Part shown: positions 26,489 to 35,574 of the stretch, piece after piece | How the letters are laid out: each line of letters starts with the position of its first letter | How positions within the stretch are numbered: the first letter of the stretch is position 1 | Program-made: the position numbers and the translations under genes | Assembly: GCA_902578175.1 (NCBI GenBank) | Contig: CACHBY010000003.1 | Span: 1-56,373, forward strand | Direction of reading: 5' to 3' | Origin: an uncultured Pelagibacteraceae bacterium | GTDB lineage: Bacteria > Pseudomonadota > Alphaproteobacteria > Pelagibacterales > Pelagibacteraceae | DNA: 56,373 nucleotides | The notes under the pieces: generated by a model | Seen by the model: the letters and a program-made list of their open reading frames with translations, nothing else | The model's database searches: none | Told to the model about the DNA's origin: nothing

Positions 26489-27432
26489 TAGATTTGTGTT
26501 ACACAATTCAAGTAACAATACTCATTTTCATCAATTTTAATATTAACATTTGAATTAATTGGAATAGAAATTGTATCTTTAGGATTTAAAATACATTGAA
26601 AATCATCAATCATAATTTCCCATTTTCCAGTCCTTGAAAACATTATTGTAGGTTTTTCAAATTTTAAATTAGTTATATGACCTTTACTGGATTTTAAAAT
26701 CGAAAGATTAAATCCGGTATCTTGTTTTATTACTGGAGAGAATTCTTTTTTTTCAAATTTATTTCCAATAATTTGAATTAAATAAATATTTTCATTTAAT
26801 TTATTTTCATATTTTGAATTTTCACTATTTTTACATATAAATTTTTCTAGTTGATTTAGTTTATAGTTATCAAATTTTTTAATTTCTTCTTGAGAAATAG
26901 GCTTAAGAATTGTTTTTCCCTCTGGAATTTTATTAATAGATAAATCAATTAACGAGTTATCATTTAAAAGCGCCATACCAGTTTTTTTTGCTTTTTCTAA
27001 AACACTTGGTACCCAAGTTATTATTCCAGGATCATCCCCTCCTAATACAACAAAAATTAATCCTTCTTCATCTCCTGCGTTTTCAAATGCTCTAAACATG
27101 TTAGTTGGCATTGAAATTATGTCGCCAGCATTCAAGATTGTTTCATCTTTTCCTTCCGCTCCCCAATAAAACCTCCATCTACCAGAATAAATTAAAAATA
27201 CTTCTGCAGTTGTGTGACTATGTAAACCCGATCCATTTTTGGGTAATGCTGACACAGCACCTAAATTAAAACTATGAGGCATAGCAATTTTTATAAATTG
27301 TTTGCTATCTTCAGCTACACCAGGTCCAACTATAGAATAATTTTTTCTTTCTTTGTGACCTTCAAGTTTTCCTTCCACAAAGGGCAGGGTGCTTGGAACC
27401 AACTCATTAAATTTTGCTAACCTATTTTCCAT
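26488..27432 (-). CDS. Bicupin protein
   Basis: This 314-residue protein has a strong N-terminal cupin (SALPKNGSGLHSHTTAEVFL, then NAGDIISMPTNMFRAFEN) with an HxH pair for metal. The C-terminal half has a weaker second cupin with IMFSRTGKWEIMIDD and ILNPKDTISIPINSN. Bicupins include dioxygenases and isomerases of aromatic and dicarboxylic compounds. It overlaps the SnoaL gene downstream by 1 base (TAATG). It heads the minus-strand part of the MetE-core group, 49 bp from a divergent double-SnoaL gene. Confidence 0.8.
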   Translation of the reverse strand: MENRLAKFNELVPSTLPFVEGKLEGHKERKNYSIVGPGVAEDSKQFIKIAMPHSFNLGAVSALPKNGSGLHSHTTAEVFLIYSGRWRFYWGAEGKDETILNAGDIISMPTNMFRAFENAGDEEGLIFVVLGGDDPGIITWVPSVLEKAKKTGMALLNDNSLIDLSINKIPEGKTILKPISQEEIKKFDNYKLNQLEKFICKNSENSKYENKLNENIYLIQIIGNKFEKKEFSPVIKQDTGFNLSILKSSKGHITNLKFEKPTIMFSRTGKWEIMIDDFQCILNPKDTISIPINSNVNIKIDENEYCYLNCVTQI

Positions 27433-27481
27433 ATGTTATTCTAATTGAATTATGATATTAACCCTACTTAAATTATTATAA

Positions 27482-28567
27482 ATGCCAATACAACAATTTG
27501 ATACAGGTTTAAAAGAACAACATGGTGTAAAAAAATTAGAAATTACACCTGAAGAAAATTTCAATAATAAAACAAAAGTAAGAGGCTACTTAAAAACAAT
27601 CATAGAAGGTGGAATATCTAAATTAGATCAAAATATAGAAAATTATTTTGATAAAGATGTAAAAGTTAATTGTTTTCACCCTGTTAATGAATTTGAGGGT
27701 GCAAATACATTTAAAGAAAAATTTTGGCTACCTCTATTTGAAGCTTTCCCAGACATTGAGAGAAGAGAACAGATAGTCATTGGAGGTACATTTAGAGATA
27801 AAGTTCAAGTTGGATCAGTATCTATGCTTTCAGGCACGTTCAAAAAACCTATTTTTGGGATAAAGCCAATTAATAAAATGGTAAATCTTAAATGTTGTGA
27901 AGTTCATGAATTGAAAAATGATAAAATAGTAGAAAGTTATATCTTAATCGATCTATTAGATTTGATATTTCAAACAGGTAAAAATCCAATCAAACCTTCA
28001 AGAGGTTCAGAGGGAAATTGGCTAAACCCAATTAATACCGATGGTGTAGATTATTTTGAAAAAGATATGAAAGTTTCTGAAGCAAGTTTAGACCAATCTT
28101 TAACGATGCAAAGAAGCTTGAACATAAAGCCAGAATTAGAAACTAATTCAGATAAAGAATTAAAAGAAAAATTAATTAATCATCCACAAAGTGAATTTTG
28201 GCATGATAAAATGATATGGTATGGGCCAAGTGGAATAGGTACTGGAAGAAACTTAGAGGGATTTGTCGATAACCATCAGTTACCATTTAGAAAAACTTTT
28301 AAAGAAAGAAATTATTGGAAACTAGGACATTACTGTGAACTTGGTGATGGAAATTTTTCAATGACTGCTGGCTGGCATAGCATACAAGCAGTTTACGGAT
28401 CAGATGATTGGCTAGGTTACAAATCTGATAATCAAAAAGTAACTATGAGAGTAATGGATTTTTACCATCACCATGAAGGTAAAATTAGAGAAAACTGGGT
28501 GCCTATAGACTTAATACATATACTTAAGCAAATAGGTATTGATGTTTTAGATTTAATAAAGGACTAG
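27482..28567 (+). CDS. Double SnoaL-like domain protein (second of two)
   Basis: This 361-residue protein has two predicted SnoaL-type domains. The first is around residues 35-160 (KTIIEGGISKLDQNIENYF ... VVHELKNDKIVESYILIDLLDL region, in two short runs CCEVHELKNDKIVESY and ILIDLLDLIF). The second is around 230-345 and ends GKIRENWVPIDLIHIL. The overall length and two-domain layout match the minus-strand gene 25526-26488, suggesting partner proteins or distant paralogues. It is divergent from the bicupin. The stop overlaps the rhodanese gene by 4 bp. Confidence 0.7.
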   Translation: MPIQQFDTGLKEQHGVKKLEITPEENFNNKTKVRGYLKTIIEGGISKLDQNIENYFDKDVKVNCFHPVNEFEGANTFKEKFWLPLFEAFPDIERREQIVIGGTFRDKVQVGSVSMLSGTFKKPIFGIKPINKMVNLKCCEVHELKNDKIVESYILIDLLDLIFQTGKNPIKPSRGSEGNWLNPINTDGVDYFEKDMKVSEASLDQSLTMQRSLNIKPELETNSDKELKEKLINHPQSEFWHDKMIWYGPSGIGTGRNLEGFVDNHQLPFRKTFKERNYWKLGHYCELGDGNFSMTAGWHSIQAVYGSDDWLGYKSDNQKVTMRVMDFYHHHEGKIRENWVPIDLIHILKQIGIDVLDLIKD

Positions 28568-28929
28568 TCTTTTAACTTATCCCACTCAGACATTCCGCCA
28601 GTAATGTTTTTAACATTTTTGACACCCATGTCTTTCATTGTTTTTGTGGCAAGAGTTCCTTGTCCACCTAAACCACAAAAAACTACAAACTCTTTATCTG
28701 GATTATTTTTAAAAATATCATTTTCTAAGGGACTTCCCTCTGCTAAATAAAATTCAAGCAATCCTCTGTCCATGTGAATGGCATTTCCTATTGTACCTTT
28801 AGAAAAACTTTCTTTATCTCTTACATCAATAAATTGAACATTAGGATCATTTAATTTTTTCTTTGCATCTTCAGCAGAAATGTTTTCAATTTCACTTCCT
28901 ACACTCATAAGTTCATCAAATTTTTTCAT
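28564..28929 (-). CDS. Rhodanese-domain sulfurtransferase-like protein
   Basis: This 121-residue single-domain rhodanese has VQFIDVRDKESFSKG and the active-site loop FVVFCGLGGQG with catalytic C85, followed by GGMSEWDKL. The loop begins with Cys and is of normal length, so sulfur transfer is possible. It is on the same strand as the dehydrogenase 17 bp upstream, which points to sulfur metabolism, though many stand-alone rhodaneses have unknown roles. Confidence 0.85.
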   Translation of the reverse strand: MKKFDELMSVGSEIENISAEDAKKKLNDPNVQFIDVRDKESFSKGTIGNAIHMDRGLLEFYLAEGSPLENDIFKNNPDKEFVVFCGLGGQGTLATKTMKDMGVKNVKNITGGMSEWDKLKD

Positions 28930-28946
28930 TTAAAATCCCTAAATTA

Positions 28947-30233
28947 TTAGTTTTGAAAACCGTATTTTCTTAATCTTACATCACCTGTTCTAGCATGTGC
29001 TTCCATTCCTTCGTATCTAGAAATTCTTGCACAAGCAGCACCAACTTCTTTTGTTGCAGCCTTACTCATTCTTTGGAAACTTAATGTTTTAATAAATTTA
29101 CCAACAAATAAACCCCCTGTGTATCTACCTGCACCTTTTGTTGGTAAAATGTGATTTGTACCTGAACATTTATCTCCATAAGCAACAGTTGTTTCTTCAC
29201 CAATGAATAAAGATCCATAATTTTTTAATCTATCGTGGTACCATTGTAAATTTTTAGTTTGGACTTCTAAATGTTCTGGAGCGTATTCATCACTAACTTT
29301 AGCGATCTCTTCATCAGTGTCACAAAGAATTACTTCACCATAATCTCTCCATGCAGCACCTGAATTTTCTCTTGGAAGATCTGGTAAATCTGCAATTAAT
29401 TCTGGAACTCTTTCCATTACATAATCTGCAACTTTTTTACTTTTAGTAAACAACCAAGCAGGAGAATTGTACCCATGCTCAGCTTGTCCAACTAAGTCAT
29501 ATGCTACCATCTCAGGATCAGCAGTCTCATCAGCAATTACTGCAATTTCTGTAGGTCCTGCAAATAAATCTATACCAACTTTTCCAAATAAAATTCTTTT
29601 TGCTTCCGCAACAAATTGGTTTCCAGGCCCAACCAAAATATCTGCAGGTGCATTACCAAATAATCCGTTTGTCATTGCTGCAATAGCTTGTACACCACCT
29701 AAATTCATTATTACATCAGCTCCGCATAAGTCAGCTGTATAAACAATTGATGGATGTACTCCAACTCCAGGTTTAGGAGAACTACAAACTATAATATTTT
29801 TAACACCAGCTACTTTTGCTGTTGTTACACTCATTACGGCTGAAGCTATATGAGCGTATCTTCCAGCAGGCACATAACAACCTGCTGTGTTTACAGGAAT
29901 AAGTTTTTGTCCAGCAAATAAACCGTCAGATAATTCAACTTCAAAGTCTTGACCATAATTTTTTAATTGTGCTTCAGCAAACTTTCTAACTCTTTCATGA
30001 GAGAACTGAATATCATCTTTAGTTTTTTGATCTAAATTTTTTTTTATTTCTTCAATTTTTTCTTTTGAAACAATTACATCACCTTCATATTTATCAAATT
30101 TTTTCGAAAGCTCCTTACAGCCTTCTTCTTTACTAGTCTCAATATCTTTTAGAATATTCTCTACTATTTCTCTTGTTTTTGTGTCGTCAGTTGATGATGT
30201 TTTTGGTGATTTTTTTAAATATGTAATTGCCAT
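28947..30233 (-). CDS. hpsN: Histidinol-dehydrogenase-family protein, probable sulfopropanediol 3-dehydrogenase (HpsN type)
   Basis: This 428-residue protein keeps HisD features: GQAEHGYNSP (zinc Q and H), DEYAPEHLE, GDKCSGTNHILPT (zinc D) and the C-terminal EGMEAHAR. The segments GCYVPAGRYAHIASA, GADVIMNLGGVQAIAAM and YGSLFIGEETTVAYGDK resemble the HpsN branch, which oxidises 2,3-dihydroxypropane-1-sulfonate (DHPS) to sulfolactate, rather than HisD. No other histidine gene is beside it; rhodanese and phosphotransacetylase are. True HisD activity remains possible and would need a test. Confidence 0.7.
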   Translation of the reverse strand: MAITYLKKSPKTSSTDDTKTREIVENILKDIETSKEEGCKELSKKFDKYEGDVIVSKEKIEEIKKNLDQKTKDDIQFSHERVRKFAEAQLKNYGQDFEVELSDGLFAGQKLIPVNTAGCYVPAGRYAHIASAVMSVTTAKVAGVKNIIVCSSPKPGVGVHPSIVYTADLCGADVIMNLGGVQAIAAMTNGLFGNAPADILVGPGNQFVAEAKRILFGKVGIDLFAGPTEIAVIADETADPEMVAYDLVGQAEHGYNSPAWLFTKSKKVADYVMERVPELIADLPDLPRENSGAAWRDYGEVILCDTDEEIAKVSDEYAPEHLEVQTKNLQWYHDRLKNYGSLFIGEETTVAYGDKCSGTNHILPTKGAGRYTGGLFVGKFIKTLSFQRMSKAATKEVGAACARISRYEGMEAHARTGDVRLRKYGFQN

Positions 30234-30295
30234 TTCTCTCCTTTTAAAATTTAAAGTTTTTTTAGGTTAATTTCTTATAAATTTCAATTAATCAT

Positions 30296-31207
30296 TTAGT
30301 CCAAAGCAACTACTGCCGCAGCTATAGAAGCTAGTCTTGCTTGTGCCTCATCAGATCTACTAGTTATTACAACTGGGACCTTTCCTCCAACCACAACTCC
30401 TGCAGCACATGCACCCATAAAATAAATCATCATTTTAACTAGAGCATTTCCTGTTTCAACGCTTGGAACCAATAGTACGTCAGCTTCTCCTGCAACTAAA
30501 TTTTTAATGCCTTTAATACCAGAAGATTTTTTAGAAATACTGTTATCAAATGCTAAAGGTCCAAATACATCTGCGTTTAAATTTTCCTTTTTTGCAAGTT
30601 TTGTTATTTCAGCCGCTTCAATTGAACTTGGCACACTTTCTAAAACTTCTTCTGTTGCAGATAATACAGAAACTTTTGGTCTTTCAATTCCTATACGATT
30701 TGAAAAATTAATTACATTTTTAAGAATATGCATTTTAGTTTTAACATTTGGCAAAACATTTAAAGCGCCATCAGTTATAATTAATGGTTTATCTTCTTTT
30801 TCAATTGTCATATGCCAGATATGACTTAATCTAGTTTTGCCTAATAAGTTGTATTCTCGTTTTAAAACCTCTTTCATCAGGACGTCAGTGTGAATATGTC
30901 CTTTAACAATTATTTTAACTTTATCTTCACTAGCAAGTTTGGCTGCAATTTTGGCAGTATTGTTTTCAACTGGCTCATGAATGAGTTCGTATTTTGAAAT
31001 ATCCCAACCAATGTCCTCAGCACATTTTTGTATTTCAACCTCATGACCAATAAAAACTGGTTCAATTAGATTTTCATTTACAGCATCTTGAACCGATAAC
31101 ATGGGTAGGGGTTTACCGGCATTTACCACTGCAACCTTAACCCCCTTTTTACTATGAGCTATATCTAATAGTTTATTTGGACAGACAATTTCATTGTTTG
31201 AGAGCAT
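30296..31207 (-). CDS. Phosphate acetyl/butyryltransferase family protein
   Basis: This 303-residue protein matches the phosphotransacetylase catalytic domain: KVAVVNAGKPLPMLSV, IVKGHIHTDVLMKEVL, IITDGALNVLPNVKTK, ADVLLVPSVETGNALVKM and GGKVPVVITSRSDEAQARL. It interconverts acyl-CoA and acyl phosphate. It has the Ptb/Pta length without the extra N-terminal domains of long Pta. Next to HpsN and near tpa, it could convert the acetyl phosphate made by Xsc from sulfoacetaldehyde, but xsc is not in this window. The start ATG is at 31207. Confidence 0.87.
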   Translation of the reverse strand: MLSNNEIVCPNKLLDIAHSKKGVKVAVVNAGKPLPMLSVQDAVNENLIEPVFIGHEVEIQKCAEDIGWDISKYELIHEPVENNTAKIAAKLASEDKVKIIVKGHIHTDVLMKEVLKREYNLLGKTRLSHIWHMTIEKEDKPLIITDGALNVLPNVKTKMHILKNVINFSNRIGIERPKVSVLSATEEVLESVPSSIEAAEITKLAKKENLNADVFGPLAFDNSISKKSSGIKGIKNLVAGEADVLLVPSVETGNALVKMMIYFMGACAAGVVVGGKVPVVITSRSDEAQARLASIAAAVVALD

Positions 31208-31301
31208 TTGTTACAAATATGTGAAAAAAATGATCATGTACATAGAAAATTTCTGTAAAATATAGATAAAATAATTTTATAGGTTTATACTTTATTTTGA
31301 G

Positions 31302-32153
31302 ATGGAGATAGTAACTAAGATAGCGCCAATCATATTGGCTTTGATAATGTTAGGCTTAGGCCTAGGATTAAAACTAGAAGATTTTTCAAGAGTATTCAAA
31401 ACACCAAAAGATTTTATTGTTGGTTTTATTTCTCAATTAATAATTCTTCCAATCGTAGCTTACATATTAATTTTAATTTTAAGAACTCCGCCTGAAATAG
31501 CAATAGGGGTTATGATTATAGCTGCGGCACCTGGGGGAGTAACCTCTAATGTAATGACAAAATTTGCTGATGGTGATGTTGCATTATCAATATCTTTAAC
31601 TGCTGTAATTAGTTTATTAAGCATTATAACTGTTCCTTTAATAATCTTTACGTCCGCAGATTTGCTTGGAATAACAGAAGTTTCTCGAAATATTTCAATG
31701 ACAGGAATAGCTTTAAAAATGTTTTTAGTTGTAACTGTGCCTGTTATTTTAGGGATGATTATAAGAAGATTTGCTGAAAATTTTATTTCATCTAAAGTTG
31801 AAATATTTAACAAACTTAACATTGTGTTGTTTGTAATTTTTTTCATTGCGGCATTTTATGAAGAAAGAGATAGTATTATAAGCTTTATAAAACAAGCAGG
31901 TCTAATCGCTTTAATTTTAAATATATCAATGATGGTAATTGCATATTACATTGCAAAAGCTTTTGCTTCGGGTGTTAAACAAATGAAATGTATTGCTTTA
32001 GAATGTGGATTACAAAATGGAACGTTAGCGTTATTTGTTTCTACGCAAATATTTGGTACGGATATATTATATGCATTACCAACAGGTGCTTATGCGCTGA
32101 TTATGTATATTACAGGATTTATTTTTATTTCTTTTTTAAGAAAATCTAATTAA
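31302..32153 (+). CDS. Bile acid:sodium symporter (BASS) family transporter
   Basis: This 283-residue protein has about nine to ten helices and BASS signatures: MLGLGLGLKLEDFSRVF at the start, IIAAAPGGVTSNVMTKFADG in the crossing region and ECGLQNGTLALFVS near the C-terminus. BASS proteins move organic acids such as pyruvate or glycolate with sodium. In this setting the substrate could be a sulfonate or keto acid, a guess only. It is divergent from the phosphotransacetylase and its 3' end overlaps the convergent regulator by 4 bp. Confidence 0.88.
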   Translation: MEIVTKIAPIILALIMLGLGLGLKLEDFSRVFKTPKDFIVGFISQLIILPIVAYILILILRTPPEIAIGVMIIAAAPGGVTSNVMTKFADGDVALSISLTAVISLLSIITVPLIIFTSADLLGITEVSRNISMTGIALKMFLVVTVPVILGMIIRRFAENFISSKVEIFNKLNIVLFVIFFIAAFYEERDSIISFIKQAGLIALILNISMMVIAYYIAKAFASGVKQMKCIALECGLQNGTLALFVSTQIFGTDILYALPTGAYALIMYITGFIFISFLRKSN

Positions 32154-33109
32154 GGATTTATTATTCTTATTTGATTAAAAATTTTATAGATAAAATTACT
32201 TAAACTAAGCATGTTTTGGTTTATCATTTTATCAGTTTTTTGAAAGGCACTATCTTTAGCATTAAATGTAATTAATTTTTTTTCATTAATATGAAGATAT
32301 TTTTTATCAATTAAAAATTTTAATTTTCTAACAACTGTAGGTCTTGGAATACCAGTTATTTCAGAAATTGACATGGCATTTACACCTCTTACATCAGAAC
32401 CCATAAGCGCTTTATGGTATGAACGAATGTTTTTTTTTGGAACAAAATCTTTATTTTTGACGGCATTAATTATTACTACCATTCCAATAGCTAAATATTC
32501 TAAATCTTTAAGTTCAGCTCTCCATCTATTAATATAAATAAACCAGAATTTATTAAACTGATACCAACAATATGAAAAATTTTCTTTCATCGCAGAAATT
32601 ATTTCATTAATCGAATAAACATTAGTTGCTAGTTTTTCTTTTTTTAAAATTTTATTAAATTCATGCAAAATAGTTGCAATCTCTGTCAGCGTATTAGTTG
32701 CTCTAGCTGAGTACAATGTATCTCTTACAACAAATATTTTTTTACCAGACCTTTTGATTGTTCCTTCTTTCTCTAATTCTAAAACTTTTCTTCTAATACT
32801 TTCTTTAGGTACGCCTAGATCTTTTGAGATGTCTGAAATGTTAATTTTGTTAATTTCGATTGATTTATCCCTATAAAAAGTGTCGTAGTCTATTTTTACG
32901 GCATTTTTCCTAAAATATATAAGGTTGATATTTATAAGATATATAATGATGACGAATTTATCTATATCTTTGTAATGATCATAAGCTCTAACAAACCAGT
33001 TGCTTGTTAAGGTAAAAAAAGATGGTGCAAGTGCGGCAAAATTCTCTTGAATTACCTTATTGATTACCTTCTCATCGATGTGTGCAGATATGCTAGGTAA
33101 CGTGTTCAT
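32150..33109 (-). CDS. Transcriptional regulator with two winged-helix repeats
   Basis: This 319-residue protein has two HTH segments. HTH1, about residues 89-128, includes ISDISKDLGVPKESIRRKVL followed by an EGTIKRSGKKIFV wing. HTH2, about 244-282, includes MSISEITGIPRPTVVRKLKF and a DKKYLHINEKKLITF wing. Before each is a helical stretch with a matching W-F...D element (W38-F39 and W189-F190). This points to an internal tandem duplication of a single unit, and a monomer could then act as a pseudo-dimer on DNA. No ligand-binding domain was seen. The target is unknown. Confidence 0.72.
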   Translation of the reverse strand: MNTLPSISAHIDEKVINKVIQENFAALAPSFFTLTSNWFVRAYDHYKDIDKFVIIIYLININLIYFRKNAVKIDYDTFYRDKSIEINKINISDISKDLGVPKESIRRKVLELEKEGTIKRSGKKIFVVRDTLYSARATNTLTEIATILHEFNKILKKEKLATNVYSINEIISAMKENFSYCWYQFNKFWFIYINRWRAELKDLEYLAIGMVVIINAVKNKDFVPKKNIRSYHKALMGSDVRGVNAMSISEITGIPRPTVVRKLKFLIDKKYLHINEKKLITFNAKDSAFQKTDKMINQNMLSLSNFIYKIFNQIRIINP

Positions 33110-33225
33110 GCTTATAAAAAAAACCCAATATGAACAAAAGTGAAATTTGTGTCAACCCATTTTGGACAACACTAGTATGTAAAAATAAAGCTAATAATGA
33201 TTAAAATTGATCTTATAAAATAAAT

Positions 33226-33423
33226 ATGAGTACAGAAAGCTTAAATAGAACATCCGAGATTGTAGAGACCCCCTCTCAATATGTTGATGCTCAAAAAAGA
33301 GTTAACGTGGATGTTCTAAAGCAAAGGCTCATTGAAGAGAAAAAAAAAGAAAAAGTTAAGAGAACAATTATTGTTTCTTCTGTTGTTGCTTCTTTAGGAG
33401 TTTTAACTTTTTTAACTTATTAA
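33226..33423 (+). CDS. Tail-anchored microprotein, copy 1
   Basis: This 65-residue protein has a polar N-terminus, a charged helix NVDVLKQRLIEEKKKEKVKR and a C-terminal membrane helix (TIIVSSVVASLGVLTFLTY) that ends at the stop. It resembles the 69-residue protein at 49163-49372: the N-V/I-D/N-V/I-L-x-x-R-Φ-x-x-E/D-K-K-K pattern precedes the helix in both. The last 12 bp overlap the convergent dehydrogenase gene. It is divergent from the two-HTH regulator. Function unknown. Confidence 0.65.
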   Translation: MSTESLNRTSEIVETPSQYVDAQKRVNVDVLKQRLIEEKKKEKVKRTIIVSSVVASLGVLTFLTY

Positions 33424-34416
33424 AGTTTCTAAATCTTTTTTAATAATATCTGGAATATTTATTTCTTTTTTAAGATTTTGTTTATAACGATTAAATTTAT
33501 TTTGTCCTGGATATATTATTTCTTTTACCCCTTTAATTTTAGGAAGTTTTTTAATTGTTTTAATATTTTCTTTAATTCTTTGATTGTAATTTTTTTGAAA
33601 TAAGTTTGCTTTAAAAGTTATAAACAAGTGTCCAATATTTTGTGGTCCTGAAAAATCATCAAAAGGATCTTTAACTCGACCCGCATGATTTCCTCCAGTT
33701 AATACACCACTTAAAATATCAACCATCCAAGCTAGTCCTGAACCTCTAAAACCTGCAATTGGTAATTGCACACCCGCTAAAGCTTTTTTTGCATCAATAG
33801 TTGGTTTACCAAATTTATCTAATGCCACACCTGCAGGAATTGTTTTATTGTTCCTTGCAGCAACTCTAATTTTACCTCTATTAATCATTGAGATTGAAGT
33901 ATCTAAAATAAAAGGAACTTTTGATCCAGTAGGGGTTCCAAAACAAATTGGATTAGTTCCAAATAATGATTTTAATGCACCATGAGGAGCAACTGCTGGA
34001 GGAGCATTTGTATAAATCATTGCAATTAAATTTTTCTTAACAGCTTGTTCGGCGTAATAACCAGATAAACCATAGTGACCACTGTTCTTAACAGCTACCA
34101 TCCCTATACAAGTTTTTTGTGCATGCTTGATTGCAGTTTTGATTCCAAGATCAGCAGCAACAAATCCAATACTATTATTTGCATCAATGTGGGAAATTGA
34201 AGATGAAATTTTTTTAATTTTAATTTTTGGTTTAGGGTTAATTACTTTTTTTGAAATTCGATCACAATACATTTTAAGTCTTGATAAACCATGACCGTAG
34301 GCACCAACTAGTTCTGCATTAATTAATGCATTAGCTGAAATTAAAGCATGATCTTTACTTAAACCAAACTTTTTAAAAATCTTAATTATTTGTTTCTTTA
34401 ATATAGGTGTTTTCAC
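33412..34416 (-). CDS. Malate/L-lactate dehydrogenase (Ldh2/ComC-like) family oxidoreductase
   Basis: This 334-residue protein matches the Ldh2 family: YGHGLSRLKMYCDRI near residue 40, VKNSGHYGLSGYYAEQA with the NAD-site His, and SLFGTNPICFGTPT. Family members use NAD(P) and oxidise malate, lactate, sulfolactate (ComC) or ureidoglycolate. Sulfolactate oxidation is worth a look given the HpsN-type gene nearby, but this is not provable from sequence. It directly follows the epoxide hydrolase gene. Confidence 0.85.
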   Translation of the reverse strand: MKTPILKKQIIKIFKKFGLSKDHALISANALINAELVGAYGHGLSRLKMYCDRISKKVINPKPKIKIKKISSSISHIDANNSIGFVAADLGIKTAIKHAQKTCIGMVAVKNSGHYGLSGYYAEQAVKKNLIAMIYTNAPPAVAPHGALKSLFGTNPICFGTPTGSKVPFILDTSISMINRGKIRVAARNNKTIPAGVALDKFGKPTIDAKKALAGVQLPIAGFRGSGLAWMVDILSGVLTGGNHAGRVKDPFDDFSGPQNIGHLFITFKANLFQKNYNQRIKENIKTIKKLPKIKGVKEIIYPGQNKFNRYKQNLKKEINIPDIIKKDLETLIS

Positions 34417-35571
34417 TTATTTGAATATTTTTAAATCTTCGTTAAAAAAATTTTTAATATCATGAATTAATAAATTTGGAACCTCTAAAGCTGCAAAATG
34501 ACCACCTTTAGGAAATTTTTTCCATCTTTTAATATTAAAAATTCTGTTAACGTAAGACTTTGGAGGCCATTCAAGCATTTCTTTTGGAAATTCAGCTATT
34601 GCTGTTGGAACTTTTATTTTTTTAAAATTTTTTGGAAAAGATCTACCACCTTCCTTTCTTCTTCCAAAATATATCCAAGCTGCAGTATTAAAACTATTTG
34701 TAATTATATAGATCATTATGTTGGATATCAGTTCATCATTTGAAAATGTTTTTTCTATGTTGCCTTTATTTAAGTGAGACCAACCGTGAAATTTTTCTAA
34801 AATCCATGCTGCTGTTCCTACAGGACTATCTATCATCGCATAAGATAAACTTTGAGGTTTTGTTGCTTGTTGGGTCCTATATCCTTCCTGCATTATTTGA
34901 TTAAAATTGAATTTTTTTTCCCATTTTTTTTCTTTATTATTTTTTGGCCCTTTAGGATGTCTGATTGGTAAGCAATTAATATGAATTCCCTTACAATTTT
35001 TTGCACTATCAAGACCAATCCATGCAGCAATAGTTGCTCCCCAATCTCCACCTTGTACAATATAATTTTTGTGACCTAAGTTTTTGACCATAAATTTATT
35101 TAAAATTTTTCCAATCCTTCTTGGACCTAATGCTTTTTTAATTGGTGTAGAAAAACCAAATCCTGGTAAAGAGGGGACAATGACGTCAAAACCATCTTCA
35201 ATTTTTCCACCAAACTTTTCAGGATGAGCAAGCCTAGGAATGATGTTAAAAAACTCAATTACGCTACCTGGCCAACCATGTAACAGTAACAATGGTCTTG
35301 ATTTAGAGTTTTTACTTTTTTCAACAATAAAATGTAGATTTATACCATCAACATTAGTCTTATAGTTTTTAAAAGAATTAATTTTGTTTTCAAATTTCTT
35401 CCAATTATATTTTGAAACCCAATATTTAGATATTTTTTTTAAAAAATTATAATTAGTTCCATATTCCCATCCATCTACATTTTGCATCATCTTCCATGGA
35501 TAGGCTCTTACTTTTTTATAGATATTATTAAGTGTGCTTTTAGGCACACTTATCTTATATGATTTGATCAT
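34417..35571 (-). CDS. Epoxide hydrolase family protein (EHN domain)
   Basis: The start is ATG at 35571, just after the aldehyde dehydrogenase stop; a TTG at 35574 is less likely. The 384-residue protein begins with an EHN domain (VRAYPWKMMQNVDGWEYGTN). The hydrolase domain follows with HGWPGSVIEF (oxyanion motif) and nucleophile D176 in VQGGDWGATI. Microsomal-type epoxide hydrolases open epoxides to diols. A final FPKGGHFAALEVP holds the histidine. It is in an operon of three with a dehydrogenase on each side. Confidence 0.85.
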   Translation of the reverse strand: MIKSYKISVPKSTLNNIYKKVRAYPWKMMQNVDGWEYGTNYNFLKKISKYWVSKYNWKKFENKINSFKNYKTNVDGINLHFIVEKSKNSKSRPLLLLHGWPGSVIEFFNIIPRLAHPEKFGGKIEDGFDVIVPSLPGFGFSTPIKKALGPRRIGKILNKFMVKNLGHKNYIVQGGDWGATIAAWIGLDSAKNCKGIHINCLPIRHPKGPKNNKEKKWEKKFNFNQIMQEGYRTQQATKPQSLSYAMIDSPVGTAAWILEKFHGWSHLNKGNIEKTFSNDELISNIMIYIITNSFNTAAWIYFGRRKEGGRSFPKNFKKIKVPTAIAEFPKEMLEWPPKSYVNRIFNIKRWKKFPKGGHFAALEVPNLLIHDIKNFFNEDLKIFK

Positions 35572-35574
35572 CAA

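Noticed and set aside
29467..29742. Open frame antisense to the HpsN-type gene
   Set aside because: Low-complexity product mirroring codon bias of the real gene on the other strand; no ribosome-binding site or family match.
28947..30233. Plain hisD call
   Set aside because: All zinc ligands would allow it, but the neighbours are not his genes and several segments look like HpsN; retained only as the alternative.
30234..30295. Riboswitch or leader ahead of the HpsN-type gene
   Set aside because: Only 62 bp, AT-rich, no stable stem seen.
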